Shown piece by piece: positions 28,108 to 36,576 of a stretch of DNA of 64,000 nucleotides. The position numbers were made by a program, and so were the translations under genes. Location of the stretch: positions 62,001-126,000 of the forward strand of contig NZ_JAGIYQ010000007.1 in assembly GCF_017814275.1 (NCBI RefSeq), in the 5' to 3' direction. Origin of the DNA: Gottfriedia endophytica. GTDB lineage: Bacteria > Bacillota > Bacilli > Bacillales > Bacillaceae_G. A model generated the notes under the pieces. It worked only from the letters and a program-made list of their open reading frames with translations, ran no database searches and was not told the origin of the DNA. Position 1 is the stretch's first letter. Every line of letters begins with the position of its first letter.

Positions 28108-29496
28108 ATGAGCGTAGCAACTCAGACAAATTCAGTAAATCAACCAAATGCGAAAAAGAAACATCCACCAGGATTGTACTTATTATTCGCTACAGAAGCA
28201 TGGGAGCGCTTTAGTTATTATGGTATGCGTGCCCTTTTGGTACTATATTTAACAAGTACAGCCATCCAAGGTGGTCTAGGTTTTAAAGAAAGTTGGGCAC
28301 TTAGCCTTTATGGACTATTTACAGGTTTAGTATATTTCACACCAATCATTGGTGGTTGGTTAACAGATAACTTTATTGCAAAGCGTACCGCTATTACAAT
28401 TGGTGGTATCATAATGGCAGCTGGAAATATTGTTCTTTTCGGAATTAATAGTGCTACTGGTTTATATATTGGTTTAACACTATTAATATTAGGTAATGGT
28501 TTCTTTAAACCAAATATTTCTACTCTTGTTGGTGAATTATACGAACAAAACGATGATCGTCGTGATGGAGCATTCACAATTTTCTACATGGGTATTAACG
28601 TTGGGGCTTTCTTTGCACCATTAGTAGTTGGTTACTTATCTTCAAACTTATTTGCTACACATTCAGGTGGAGTAACAACATTTGGATATAAATATGGCTT
28701 CTTAGCTGCAGCAATTGGTATGATTATTGGACAAGTATGTTTTAATTTACTTGGCAACAAGTTCCTAGGGGACAAAGGAACACAACCAAACGTTAAAGTT
28801 CTAAAACAAAATGCGTCAGCAGTTGATAAAAAAATTCCTTTAACGAAAAAAGAAAAACAAAGAACGCTCGTTATTGTTATCTTAACTTGCTTTGTTATAT
28901 TCTTCTGGGCAGGATTTGAACAAGCAGGTTCATCTTTAACACTTTATACTGATAAATTTATTAACAGACAAATTGGAAGCTTTACTGTTCCAACAGAATG
29001 GTTCCAATCAATTAACCCATTATTTATCGTTTTACTTGCACCAATCCTTTCATCTTTCTGGATTAAATTAGCACGTTCTGGTAAAAACATTAGCATTCCT
29101 GCTAAAATGGCAATGGGTATTATATTATTAGGCTGTGGATTCATTTTCGTAATTCTTGCGGTTATGAAGACTGGTTCAGATCCAAACCACATTACTGTAA
29201 AAGCTAACATCATTTTCATGGTTCTTACTTACTTCTTCCATACTTTAGGTGAATTAGTATTATCACCAGTTGGTTTATCTGCAGTAAGTAAATACGCTCC
29301 ATTAAAATATGCTTCACTTTTAATGGGTGTATGGACATTATCAAGCTTCGTAGCAAACACATTATCTGGATATTTAGCAGCATTAACAACAAGTTTAGGA
29401 ATGCTAGAAGTATTCATCTATATCGGTGCTGTAGCTGTTGGAATAGGTTTAATCTTACTTGCTATCTCACCAAAATTAGCAAAAATGTTAGACTAA
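28108..29496 (+). CDS. dtpT: POT/PTR-family proton-dependent di-/tripeptide transporter, copy 1
   Basis: The 462-residue protein has the POT signature FYMGINVGAFFAPLV, the N-terminal proton-coupling ExxERFSYYG motif (TEAWERFSYYG, residues about 30-40), and about 14 membrane helices. It imports di- and tripeptides with protons. GGGGAGG precedes the ATG. Copy 2 (30333-31721) shares 445 of 462 residues by my count. The gene follows a leader of about 220 nt and ends in a strong terminator. Confidence 0.92.
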   Translation: MSVATQTNSVNQPNAKKKHPPGLYLLFATEAWERFSYYGMRALLVLYLTSTAIQGGLGFKESWALSLYGLFTGLVYFTPIIGGWLTDNFIAKRTAITIGGIIMAAGNIVLFGINSATGLYIGLTLLILGNGFFKPNISTLVGELYEQNDDRRDGAFTIFYMGINVGAFFAPLVVGYLSSNLFATHSGGVTTFGYKYGFLAAAIGMIIGQVCFNLLGNKFLGDKGTQPNVKVLKQNASAVDKKIPLTKKEKQRTLVIVILTCFVIFFWAGFEQAGSSLTLYTDKFINRQIGSFTVPTEWFQSINPLFIVLLAPILSSFWIKLARSGKNISIPAKMAMGIILLGCGFIFVILAVMKTGSDPNHITVKANIIFMVLTYFFHTLGELVLSPVGLSAVSKYAPLKYASLLMGVWTLSSFVANTLSGYLAALTTSLGMLEVFIYIGAVAVGIGLILLAISPKLAKMLD

Positions 29497-29504
29497 TAAC
29501 ATTC

Positions 29505-29534
29505 AAAAAAGCACTCCGAATGGAGTGCTTTTTT
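29505..29534 (+). terminator. Terminator of dtpT copy 1
   Basis: AAAAAAGCACTCC (29505-29517) pairs with GGAGTGCTTTTTT (29522-29534) around a four-base loop. A near-identical hairpin ends copy 2. Confidence 0.85.
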
Positions 29535-29566
29535 ATGTATTCTAAATGATTGGTTTATATAATTCT

Positions 29567-29659
29567 CTTGCCTGAACTCCTAAACCCACTAGTATGTTCT
29601 CCCCTAGCGATGTCATCATCAGTAAGGAAAAACTTTGATTCCTTGTCCAATTCTCTCCA
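29567..29659 (-). pseudogene. Fragment of dut (dUTPase C-terminus) left by the tandem duplication
   Basis: On the minus strand ERIGQGI, then after a 5-base loss, FFLTDDDIARGEHTSGFRSSGK. This matches the C-terminal 33 residues of intact dut at 31793-32242 (ERIGQGIFQKFFLTDDDIAG, then GERTSGFGSTGK), including the GERTSGFGSTG nucleotide-binding motif 5. No start or N-terminal part is present. The order shows where the duplication ended. Confidence 0.8.
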
Positions 29660-30088
29660 TGCTAATTGTTCAAAGTTTATTTAGTCCACTTAGTCAATCG
29701 AAGGACACAAATGCATTTAGAATTAAAAATTACTCATTATACATCACTCGTTTCCTATTAATCACTTTTATTATCCCAAAAATTAAACTTAGTTTAACCT
29801 ACTTACATAAACTTTCAAATAAAACAGATTATTGGAACTTTATCTTTATTTTTTCTTTTCTCGACATTGAAAACCCTTACATAACAGTGTTTTATAATGA
29901 TTATCTGACTATTCTAATATACAAAATATTTCTACTTTTATAAATAGGCTTGTATTTTTAGAAAAATTGATTAATAATATTTTTAGGTATTTATCATCAG
30001 AAAAGTAATTTAACACTCTTTTAATATAGTGTGAATTACCTAAAATTCAATCGGTTTAATTTTTCAAACTTTCAGACTAGGTGTTTTT

Positions 30089-30119
30089 TTTACAAATACT
30101 GATTATTTTGTGCTATACT
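30089..30119 (+). promoter_or_regulatory. dtpT copy 2 promoter with extended -10
   Basis: TTTACA (30089-30094), 19 bp, TATACT (30114-30119), with TGC before the -10. Same as the copy 1 promoter. Confidence 0.6.
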
Positions 30120-30139
30120 ATTACAGAACTCAAATTTAC

Positions 30140-30207
30140 ATATTGTTATAGGATATGAATAATTTAGTTTTCTAGTTTCAAGCCTGTTTTATAGGGCTAC
30201 TTTTTTT
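30140..30207 (+). promoter_or_regulatory. dtpT copy 2 leader element with attenuator-like hairpin
   Basis: TATTGTTATAGGATATGAAT is followed by a block that has one base changed from copy 1, ending TTCTAGTTTCAAGCCTG. The hairpin AGCCTG...ATAGGGCT (30181-30197) has a shorter loop than copy 1 and is followed by a seven-T run. Loop length varies while the stem is retained. Confidence 0.5.
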
Positions 30208-30332
30208 ATTTAGTTTTTGTCGAAGTTTGTCGAAGTTTTTTCGATTTACAACAAATTGACAGAATAGTTTAGAAATTAGCAACAATTATCTAATGATTAG
30301 CACAAAGATTCACAACATGGGGAGGAATAGGA

Positions 30333-31721
30333 ATGAGCGTAGCAACTCAGACAAATTCAGTAAATCAACCAAATGCGAAAAAGAAACATCCACCAGGATT
30401 GTACTTATTATTCGCTACAGAAGCATGGGAGCGCTTTAGTTATTATGGTATGCGTGCCCTTTTAGTACTATATTTAACAAGTACAGCCATCCAAGGTGGT
30501 CTAGGTTTTAAAGAAAGTTGGGCACTTAGCCTTTATGGACTATTTACAGGTTTAGTATATTTCACACCAATCATTGGTGGTTGGTTAACAGATAACTTTA
30601 TTGCAAAGCGTACCGCTATTACAATTGGTGGTATCATAATGGCAGCGGGAAATGTCGTTCTTTTCGGAATTAATAGTTCTACTGGGTTATATATTGGATT
30701 AACACTATTAATTATAGGTAATGGATTCTTTAAACCAAATATTTCTACTCTTGTTGGTGAATTATACGAAAAAAACGATGATCGTCGTGATGCAGCATTC
30801 ACAATTTTTTACATGGGTATTAACGTTGGGTCTTTCTTTGCACCATTAGTAGTTGGTTACTTATCTTCAAACTTATTTGCTACACATTCAGGTGGAGTAA
30901 CAACATTTGGATATAAATATGGCTTCTTAGCTGCAGCAATTGGTATGATTATTGGGCAATTGTGTTTTAATTTACTTGGCAATAAATATTTAGGGGATAA
31001 AGGTACAAAACCTAGCGTAAAAGTGCTAAAAGAAAATGCAACATCAATTGATAAAAAAATTCCTTTAACGAAAAAAGAAAAACAAAGAACACTTGTTATT
31101 GTTATCTTAACTTGCTTTGTTGTATTCTTCTGGGCAGGATTTGAACAAGCAGGTTCATCTTTAACACTTTATACTGATAAATTTATTAACAGACAAATTG
31201 GAAGCTTTACTGTTCCAACAGAATGGTTCCAATCAATTAACCCATTATTTATCGTTTTACTTGCACCAATCCTTTCATCTTTCTGGATTAAATTAGCACG
31301 TTCTGGTAAAAACATTAGCATTCCAGCTAAAATGGCAATGGGTATTATACTATTAGGCTGTGGGTTCATTTTCGTAATTCTTGCTGTTATGAAGACTGGT
31401 TCAGATCCAAATCACATTACTGCAAAAGCTAACATCATTTTCATGGTTCTGACTTACTTTTTCCATACTTTAGGTGAATTAGTATTATCACCAGTTGGTT
31501 TATCTGCAGTAAGTAAATACGCTCCATTAAAATATGCTTCACTTTTAATGGGTGTATGGACCTTATCAAGTTTCGTAGCAAATACATTATCTGGTTATTT
31601 AGCAGCTTTAACAACAAGTTTAGGTATGCTTGAAGTATTCGTGTATATCGGTGCTGTAGCTGTTGGAATAGGTTTAATCTTACTTGCAATTTCACCAAAA
31701 TTAGCAAAAATGTTAGACTAA
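30333..31721 (+). CDS. dtpT: POT/PTR-family proton-dependent di-/tripeptide transporter, copy 2
   Basis: The 462-residue protein differs from copy 1 at 17 positions (about 96% identity). Residues 1-107 are identical. Most changes fall at about 108-245, for example Ala to Ser in the ATG-loop region and Gln to Lys at GELYEKNDDRRD. The membrane topology and POT motifs are intact, so both copies should be active. It has the same GGGGAGG site and terminator. Possible roles are dosage or slightly different affinity. Confidence 0.92.
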   Translation: MSVATQTNSVNQPNAKKKHPPGLYLLFATEAWERFSYYGMRALLVLYLTSTAIQGGLGFKESWALSLYGLFTGLVYFTPIIGGWLTDNFIAKRTAITIGGIIMAAGNVVLFGINSSTGLYIGLTLLIIGNGFFKPNISTLVGELYEKNDDRRDAAFTIFYMGINVGSFFAPLVVGYLSSNLFATHSGGVTTFGYKYGFLAAAIGMIIGQLCFNLLGNKYLGDKGTKPSVKVLKENATSIDKKIPLTKKEKQRTLVIVILTCFVVFFWAGFEQAGSSLTLYTDKFINRQIGSFTVPTEWFQSINPLFIVLLAPILSSFWIKLARSGKNISIPAKMAMGIILLGCGFIFVILAVMKTGSDPNHITAKANIIFMVLTYFFHTLGELVLSPVGLSAVSKYAPLKYASLLMGVWTLSSFVANTLSGYLAALTTSLGMLEVFVYIGAVAVGIGLILLAISPKLAKMLD

Positions 31722-31729
31722 TAACATTC

Positions 31730-31759
31730 AAAAAAGCACTCCTAATGGAGTGCTTTTTT
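31730..31759 (+). terminator. Terminator of dtpT copy 2
   Basis: AAAAAAGCACTCC (31730-31742) pairs with GGAGTGCTTTTTT (31747-31759). The convergent dut gene ends 34 bp further on. Confidence 0.85.
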
Positions 31760-31792
31760 ATGTATACTTAATATCCACTTTATACTATTCTC

Positions 31793-32242
31793 TTATTTGC
31801 CAGTACTTCCAAACCCGCTAGTACGTTCTCCTCCAGCGATATCATCATCAGTTAGGAAAAACTTTTGGAAGATTCCCTGTCCTATTCTCTCCCCTTTTTC
31901 AATGACAACTGGTTGATTACTAACATTTATTACTTGGAACATGATATGTCCATCATTAGAGGGATTACTGTAATAATCCGAATCAACAATTCCTACCGAA
32001 TTCCCTTTCATTAGACCTTTTTTTAATGGAATAGATGAGCGTAAATACAAACCTAAATACTCATCTCTTTGCATATATGCTTTAATTCCAGTTGGAACTA
32101 ACTTAATTTCATTCGGCTTTATAACCACTTCTTCAACACATTCAAAGTCGTAACCAGCTGCAAATTGTGTTGAACGTTTTGGAAGATTTGGTTTCAGTTC
32201 TTCAAATCCTTTTGCTACTTCAAATCCGCGTATTTTTTCCAA
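31793..32242 (-). CDS. dut: dUTP diphosphatase (dUTPase)
   Basis: The 149-residue protein has all five trimeric dUTPase motifs. These are YDFE region 1, YLRSSIPLKKG (motif 2), GNSVGIVDSDYYS with the catalytic Asp (motif 3), ERIGQGIFQKF (motif 4) and GERTSGFGSTGK (motif 5). It hydrolyses dUTP to dUMP, keeping uracil out of DNA. Length is near B. subtilis YncF/YosS (about 142-144). Genes of this type are often carried by phages, but no phage genes are near. A fragment of the same gene lies between the dtpT copies. Confidence 0.93.
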   Translation of the reverse strand: MEKIRGFEVAKGFEELKPNLPKRSTQFAAGYDFECVEEVVIKPNEIKLVPTGIKAYMQRDEYLGLYLRSSIPLKKGLMKGNSVGIVDSDYYSNPSNDGHIMFQVINVSNQPVVIEKGERIGQGIFQKFFLTDDDIAGGERTSGFGSTGK

Positions 32243-32389
32243 TTACTTTCACCCTTTAATAAAAATTTTACTTATCTAGTTTACCATAAAACCGGTATTG
32301 TAGCCTTCACTTCAATTTCATTATTAAAAATTAGTACTTTAAAACATTTACTAATTACTTTTCCTATTTTCGAGTTTCTTTAAATTCTA

Positions 32390-32619
32390 AGCTGTTTTAG
32401 TATATATTGTTGCAATTTCAGTATGTGTAAATTGATTTCCACTCCAGGATGCTCGCTTTCCTAGGGGCGTGAGCTGAGCCTCCTCGTCGCATACGCTCCT
32501 GTGGGGTCTCAGCCTTCCCGCATCTCCCACAGGAGTCGAGCACCCTTCCGTTCCAATCAACTTCTGTCATTAAAATTAAAGAATCTTAAATAAAAGCAAC
32601 AATCTTTTAGAAAAGAGCC
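32390..32619. repeat. MITE-like repeat, copy 2
   Basis: Same element as copy 1 and in the same orientation, with GCTGTTTTAG...TTGTTGCAATTT at the left and AAAGCAACAATCTTTTAGAA, then AAGAGCC, at the right. The core carries GAGCCTCCTCGTCGCATACG and TCCTGTGGGGTCTCAGCC. It lies in the 525 bp gap between dut and the MoxR gene. Confidence 0.8.
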
Positions 32620-32768
32620 AAATTCAAACAAATGTTTCCTTAAAATATAGGTTCACTATAAGCATAAGATTTTTTTTACAATACCGAATAAATGTTGTAA
32701 AGTTTTATAAGAGGGAATTTTCTGTTTACTTAATTCTACTAAAATAATAAGGAGATTAGTATTTAACT

Positions 32769-33695
32769 ATGTCAATTTACAAAATTAAACAAAACATTTC
32801 AAATGTTCTTATTGGACAAGAACAGGCTATTGATTTATTAATGATTGGTTTGATTGCAAATGGTCATATCTTGCTTGAAGATGTTCCTGGAACTGGAAAA
32901 ACTACACTTGCAAAAAGTTTGGCAAAATCAATTAGTGCTGACTTTAAACGTCTCCAATTCACAGCTGATACACTTCCAGGTGATGTGACTGGACTTGAAT
33001 ATTTCGATCTAAAAGAATCGGATTTTAAAATCCGAAAAGGTCCAATTTTTTCAAATATCGTTTTAGTTGATGAAATTAATCGTGCGGTTCCACGAACTCA
33101 ATCTGCTTTACTAGAAGTAATGGAAGAGCGTACAGTTACCATTGCAGGAAAAACACATCAATTACATTCACCCTTCCTTGTCCTAGCAACACAAAACCCT
33201 TTAGAATCTGCAGGAACATTTCCACTTCCAGATGCACAACTTGATCGTTTTTTACTGACAATTCGCCAAGGTTATCCTTCAATTCAACAAGAAAAAGAAA
33301 TGATTTTACGATTTAAAGAAACTAATCCGATTCTTGAATTACAAAGTGTCATTACATGTGAGGAAATCATCGCCTATCAAGAAGAAGCAAAAAAAATAAC
33401 GATTCATGAAGAGGTGCTTGATTATTTACTTCAAATTATTAATGAAACTAGAAATCATGATCAAATTGAAGTGGGGGTAAGTCCTCGAGGAACATTAGCA
33501 TTTACAAGAGCCATCCAAGCACGTGCGATTTTAAACGAACGGGACTACTGTACTCCTGAAGATGTACGTGTATTAACAATCCCAGTGTGTAGTCATCGTA
33601 TTTCACTAACAATTGAAGGAGAAATGAAAACAACCAAACAGAAGATAATGGCTGAAATTTTAGAAACGGTTTTTGCTCCAGTGGAACAATTATGA
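32769..33695 (+). CDS. MoxR-family AAA+ ATPase (YeaC-like)
   Basis: The 308-residue protein has Walker A EDVPGTGKTTLAKSL (about 38-50), Walker B IVLVDEINRAVPRTQSALL (about 95-113) and the sensor/arginine-finger block TQNPLESAGTFPLPDAQLDRF. This is the MoxR group, which acts as a chaperone-like assembler with VWA or DUF58 partners. AAGGAG lies 14 nt before the ATG, longer than usual, but an in-frame stop lies between them. The next gene overlaps by ATGA. Same order as yeaC-yeaD-yebA in B. subtilis. Confidence 0.9.
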   Translation: MSIYKIKQNISNVLIGQEQAIDLLMIGLIANGHILLEDVPGTGKTTLAKSLAKSISADFKRLQFTADTLPGDVTGLEYFDLKESDFKIRKGPIFSNIVLVDEINRAVPRTQSALLEVMEERTVTIAGKTHQLHSPFLVLATQNPLESAGTFPLPDAQLDRFLLTIRQGYPSIQQEKEMILRFKETNPILELQSVITCEEIIAYQEEAKKITIHEEVLDYLLQIINETRNHDQIEVGVSPRGTLAFTRAIQARAILNERDYCTPEDVRVLTIPVCSHRISLTIEGEMKTTKQKIMAEILETVFAPVEQL

Positions 33696-34789
33696 AAAAG
33701 AAATACGAATTTCATCCGATTGCACAACCGACGACCATCGGTTTATCAATTTGTTTAACTATTTTACTTTCAATATTCAGTCATACTGTATATTTTCTGG
33801 CAGTTTGTTTGCTTCATTTAATTCTTGTTGCCTATTCCCACTATTTTGCAAGAAAATGTGATATTGAGTGGGATATAAAGCAAAAACAAGTTTACCTATT
33901 TACAGAGGAAGAAACAGATTGTTCAATAACTTTTCATAACATTTCATCCTTTACGGTTTATGAAATGTCTTTTCATTTCGCTTCAGATGATTCCTTACAA
34001 TGGGAAAATGAACAATTCATTTCAAAAGAGTATAACAAAAATTATTATGTTCTTCCCTTTTCAATGCAAAGTAAAGAAGAAAGAACATTTACATTCAAAA
34101 CACTTGCTTTAAAAAGAGGGAAATATACTTGGCAGAATGCCTGTCTAACTGTAAAAGATCCGTTACGACTCATTTCTATCTATTTTTACAGTCAGAATCA
34201 TCCTACTTTCCTTGTTTATCCAAACATAAGAAAAGCCCATCTTCCTGAAAGCATGGAATATCAAGGTACAAGAAAAGCATTAGTTTCACCACTATTCGAT
34301 GAAACGAAATTGATTGGTGTTAAACGCTATGAAAATGAAGATTTTCGTTCAATTCATTGGGGAGCCACCGCAAAGACTGGTGAGCTTATGGCGAAAAAAT
34401 ATGATTTTACTCAGAGTGATCGCTATGCTGTTATCGTAAACTTAGCTGATCGTCACGGGTTGTCCTTTCATCAACAAAGTGAAGAATTCATCCAAATTGC
34501 GATTGGAGTCTGTAAACAATTAATCCAACAAAATTGCTCGTATGAACTTTGGATAAATCGCGTAACACCAAATGGTTTAACCCATATACCTCTAAGTAAT
34601 AATAGAAAACAATTACAGGCAGCCTTAGAGTTGTTTTCCTTAATCAATGATGGTGAAGCACCAATCTCAACTTATTATTTTTATCGAAATGTCTTTCGTG
34701 GCAAGAAACCAGATTCCATACCACTTATTATCGGAATTCCTCCTATGGAAATGACACGTAAAAATCAATGTATTCAGATAACTAGTTAG
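33692..34789 (+). CDS. DUF58-domain protein (YeaD-like)
   Basis: The 365-residue protein has two N-terminal membrane helices and a DUF58/VWA-like domain with the signature GVKRYENEDFRSIHWGATAK (residues about 210-230). DUF58 proteins pair with MoxR ATPases, and the biological role is not settled. Its start is inside the MoxR stop codon (ATGA), so translation is coupled. It is followed by a small DUF4129-like gene after 12 bp. Confidence 0.87.
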   Translation: MKKKYEFHPIAQPTTIGLSICLTILLSIFSHTVYFLAVCLLHLILVAYSHYFARKCDIEWDIKQKQVYLFTEEETDCSITFHNISSFTVYEMSFHFASDDSLQWENEQFISKEYNKNYYVLPFSMQSKEERTFTFKTLALKRGKYTWQNACLTVKDPLRLISIYFYSQNHPTFLVYPNIRKAHLPESMEYQGTRKALVSPLFDETKLIGVKRYENEDFRSIHWGATAKTGELMAKKYDFTQSDRYAVIVNLADRHGLSFHQQSEEFIQIAIGVCKQLIQQNCSYELWINRVTPNGLTHIPLSNNRKQLQAALELFSLINDGEAPISTYYFYRNVFRGKKPDSIPLIIGIPPMEMTRKNQCIQITS

Positions 34790-34801
34790 GAGGGAAAAGG
34801 A

Positions 34802-35473
34802 ATGGATTATTTCAAACGAATTAGTCGGATTGTTCTAATTGCACTTCCCCTATCCTTAATACTTGCAATTGGAATCCTATTCACTCAGCAAATGATTAAA
34901 GCAAAGATACCACATGAGAAAAGATTTTCACCAATTCCATTTGGTGGTAAAACACTTTATGGATGGATAACCCATGATAATTTGGGGCCAGGAAAAAATC
35001 TTCAAACAAGAGAGAATATACCACTAATTAAAAACAAAAAAACAGGGCTTTCTAATCATTCTAATCAAAATGACATGTTGTTTTTATATATCATAATTAT
35101 AATTATAATTATTATTTTACTTAGTATCATTTCAATAATATTTTTTATAAAGAGAAAGAAAAAAATCCAATCTAACTTACCAACGAAAGAGACTCATCAA
35201 TTATTAAATACAAGAAAACCAAATAAAAAGCAAACGAATTTAACTAAACAATCACTTTTACCAACTGAACAAATTAGGATCATGTTAATAGAATGGGAAA
35301 AACAGCTTCCTAAAACTCAACAAAGAAGAACATATGAAACCATTCAACAATGGTTTGAAAGAATTGGAAAAGATGTTGAGTTTGTACCATTTTACGAAAA
35401 AGTTCGATACGGAAAAAAACAACTATTAAATGAAGAAATCGAAATCGCTCGAAAGTTTTTAGATTATTCCTAA
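34802..35473 (+). CDS. Membrane protein with DUF4129-like C-terminus, shortened YebA-type protein
   Basis: The 223-residue protein has a signal-anchor helix (about 10-30), an outer segment and a strongly hydrophobic isoleucine-rich helix (about 94-117, YIIIIIIIIILLSIIS). The basic cytoplasmic tail carries RRTYETIQQWFERIGKD and FYEKVRYGKKQLLNEEIE, a DUF4129-like pattern. In B. subtilis the third gene here, yebA, encodes a large transglutaminase-core protein ending in such a tail. Here the transglutaminase core and most membrane segments are missing, so this may be a reduced partner. Good AGGAGG site. Confidence 0.68.
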   Translation: MDYFKRISRIVLIALPLSLILAIGILFTQQMIKAKIPHEKRFSPIPFGGKTLYGWITHDNLGPGKNLQTRENIPLIKNKKTGLSNHSNQNDMLFLYIIIIIIIIILLSIISIIFFIKRKKKIQSNLPTKETHQLLNTRKPNKKQTNLTKQSLLPTEQIRIMLIEWEKQLPKTQQRRTYETIQQWFERIGKDVEFVPFYEKVRYGKKQLLNEEIEIARKFLDYS

Positions 35474-35674
35474 AAAGGAAAGGTTTACTTTTAAAAAATT
35501 GGTAATTTGAAAACATCATCAATTATTAAAAGCGTATTCACTTCCCCCACTTTTTCAAACGTAATTGATATCCATTTTAATCGAACCACTTGAAGATTAA
35601 TTTAGGCTTATTTTTTAGTAATCTAGTGAAAGTTCAACCTATTTTTACTTTATTAAAGGAAAGGAGGAAAAAAT

Positions 35675-36235
35675 TTGAAACGCGGAATTTATCCTTTTTC
35701 TATTGTTTTTGTTATCATCATAATCTGTACAATATCTTTTTACATAATGAAAAATGCAGATAAAAAAGAGAGTCAATCTGAGAAAAAAACTAAAACAATT
35801 GTTACTATGAAGAAAAATGAAACTCTAGATGAAGTAGAGAAAAAATATGGATACAATCTATATCGCCCTGAGCAAACAAAGAAAGTGAAGGGTGCAAAAA
35901 AGGACTTCATTATAAGTAAGTCATCTAATGAAGAGGCTATTATCGAGGATATGCATTTAATGACACATCAAAAAGTTCAAGCTGAACATAAACAAGGTGC
36001 AATTGAAATGACCAAAGATCATGTAGATGTTATTTATGACATTCTAAAACAAAGTGATTTTGTTCATAAAGACAAATTAATCTCAATTTTAACTAAATGG
36101 AAACAAAATGATTTTAATAAAATTGTAGATGATCATAATGAACTTTGGAAAATTCAGGGTGGGAAAATTGGAAAAGCTACCGATCAATTAACTACACGGG
36201 AAGAAAAAGAGTTTATCGAAAACAATTTTCGTTGA
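35675..36235 (+). CDS. DUF6241-type membrane-anchored protein of unknown function
   Basis: The 186-residue protein begins at TTG (35675) with AAAGGAGG 7 nt before it. It has one N-terminal helix (about 7-24), then a charged extracytoplasmic domain with MHLMTHQKVQAEHKQGAIEM and KWKQNDFNKIVDDHNELW. I recall this pattern from DUF6241 proteins in Bacillus, which are uncharacterised. It lies about 200 bp after the previous gene. Confidence 0.65.
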   Translation: MKRGIYPFSIVFVIIIICTISFYIMKNADKKESQSEKKTKTIVTMKKNETLDEVEKKYGYNLYRPEQTKKVKGAKKDFIISKSSNEEAIIEDMHLMTHQKVQAEHKQGAIEMTKDHVDVIYDILKQSDFVHKDKLISILTKWKQNDFNKIVDDHNELWKIQGGKIGKATDQLTTREEKEFIENNFR

Positions 36236-36285
36236 TAGATTATTAATTAGACTCATTTATACAACTAAGATTTAATAGTGGCTGA

Positions 36286-36441
36286 CCTATTAGTCAATTA
36301 ATTGACTTATGGGATGCCCTTTTTTCACCAATGTTACTTCTTCTTGGTAAGAATGAGCCAGTGAACTGTCAAAAACAAATTGACGCTTTTGTAAAAGAAG
36401 CAATGAATGGAAGACAAATTGTTTACAGAAGCGGTAGTTAA
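36286..36441 (+). pseudogene. Fragment of an open frame, possibly a TetR-type regulator C-terminus
   Basis: A frame closed by stops upstream reads IDLWDALFSPMLLLLGKNEP, then VNCQKQIDAFVKEAMNG, ending at TAA (36439-36441). It has no start codon with a ribosome-binding site. It resembles the C-terminal ligand-domain helix region of TetR/AcrR proteins. The N-terminal DNA-binding part is absent. This is a weak call based on pattern only. Confidence 0.3.
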
Positions 36442-36476
36442 TTATTTAAGATCAAAATAAAGTATCCTAAATACTT

Positions 36477-36502
36477 ATAGGAGAGTTAATTGACTCTCCT
36501 AT
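36477..36502 (+). terminator. Terminator after the gene fragment
   Basis: ATAGGAGAGT pairs with ACTCTCCTAT around a six-base loop, followed by a T-rich run. It sits upstream of the convergent tyrS. Confidence 0.7.
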
Positions 36503-36576
36503 TTTATATTTTTTCTACGAACAACACTTTATTGGTTAATGCATAGTTTATTCTTCGTAATTACAAATAACATTAC

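Larger units (their letters stand above)
27420..29659 (+). repeat. Tandem duplication, unit 1 (upstream region, dtpT copy 1, dut fragment)
   Basis: Unit 1 starts near GAAGGACACTAGTG (27423), next to rsgA, and runs through the promoter, leader, dtpT, its terminator and a fragment of dut. Unit 2 starts near 29700 (GAAGGACACAAATG) and runs through the same parts to intact dut. The order fits a head-to-tail duplication of about 2.2 kb. Confidence 0.8.
29700..32242 (+). repeat. Tandem duplication, unit 2 (upstream region, dtpT copy 2, intact dut)
   Basis: Same series of parts as unit 1: GAAGGACAC block, AT-rich spacer with TACTTTTATAAATAGGCTTG shared by both, promoter, leader, dtpT, terminator and dut. 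Non-coding parts have diverged while the coding regions stayed near identical. The 29550-30332 gap holds the dut fragment and this upstream DNA. A 102-codon frame inside it is not supported. Confidence 0.78.

Noticed and set aside
28308-29417. Long frames antisense to dtpT copy 1 (and the same in copy 2)
   Set aside because: They mirror a strongly coding plus strand and show no family features.
29635-29943. 102-codon plus-strand frame between the dtpT copies
   Set aside because: It begins inside the dut fragment and runs through drifted upstream DNA. It has no ribosome-binding site and no counterpart in unit 1.
27420-31800. dtpT copies as an assembly artefact
   Set aside because: The copies differ at 17 residues, and their upstream regions and the dut parts are clearly distinct, so both are real.
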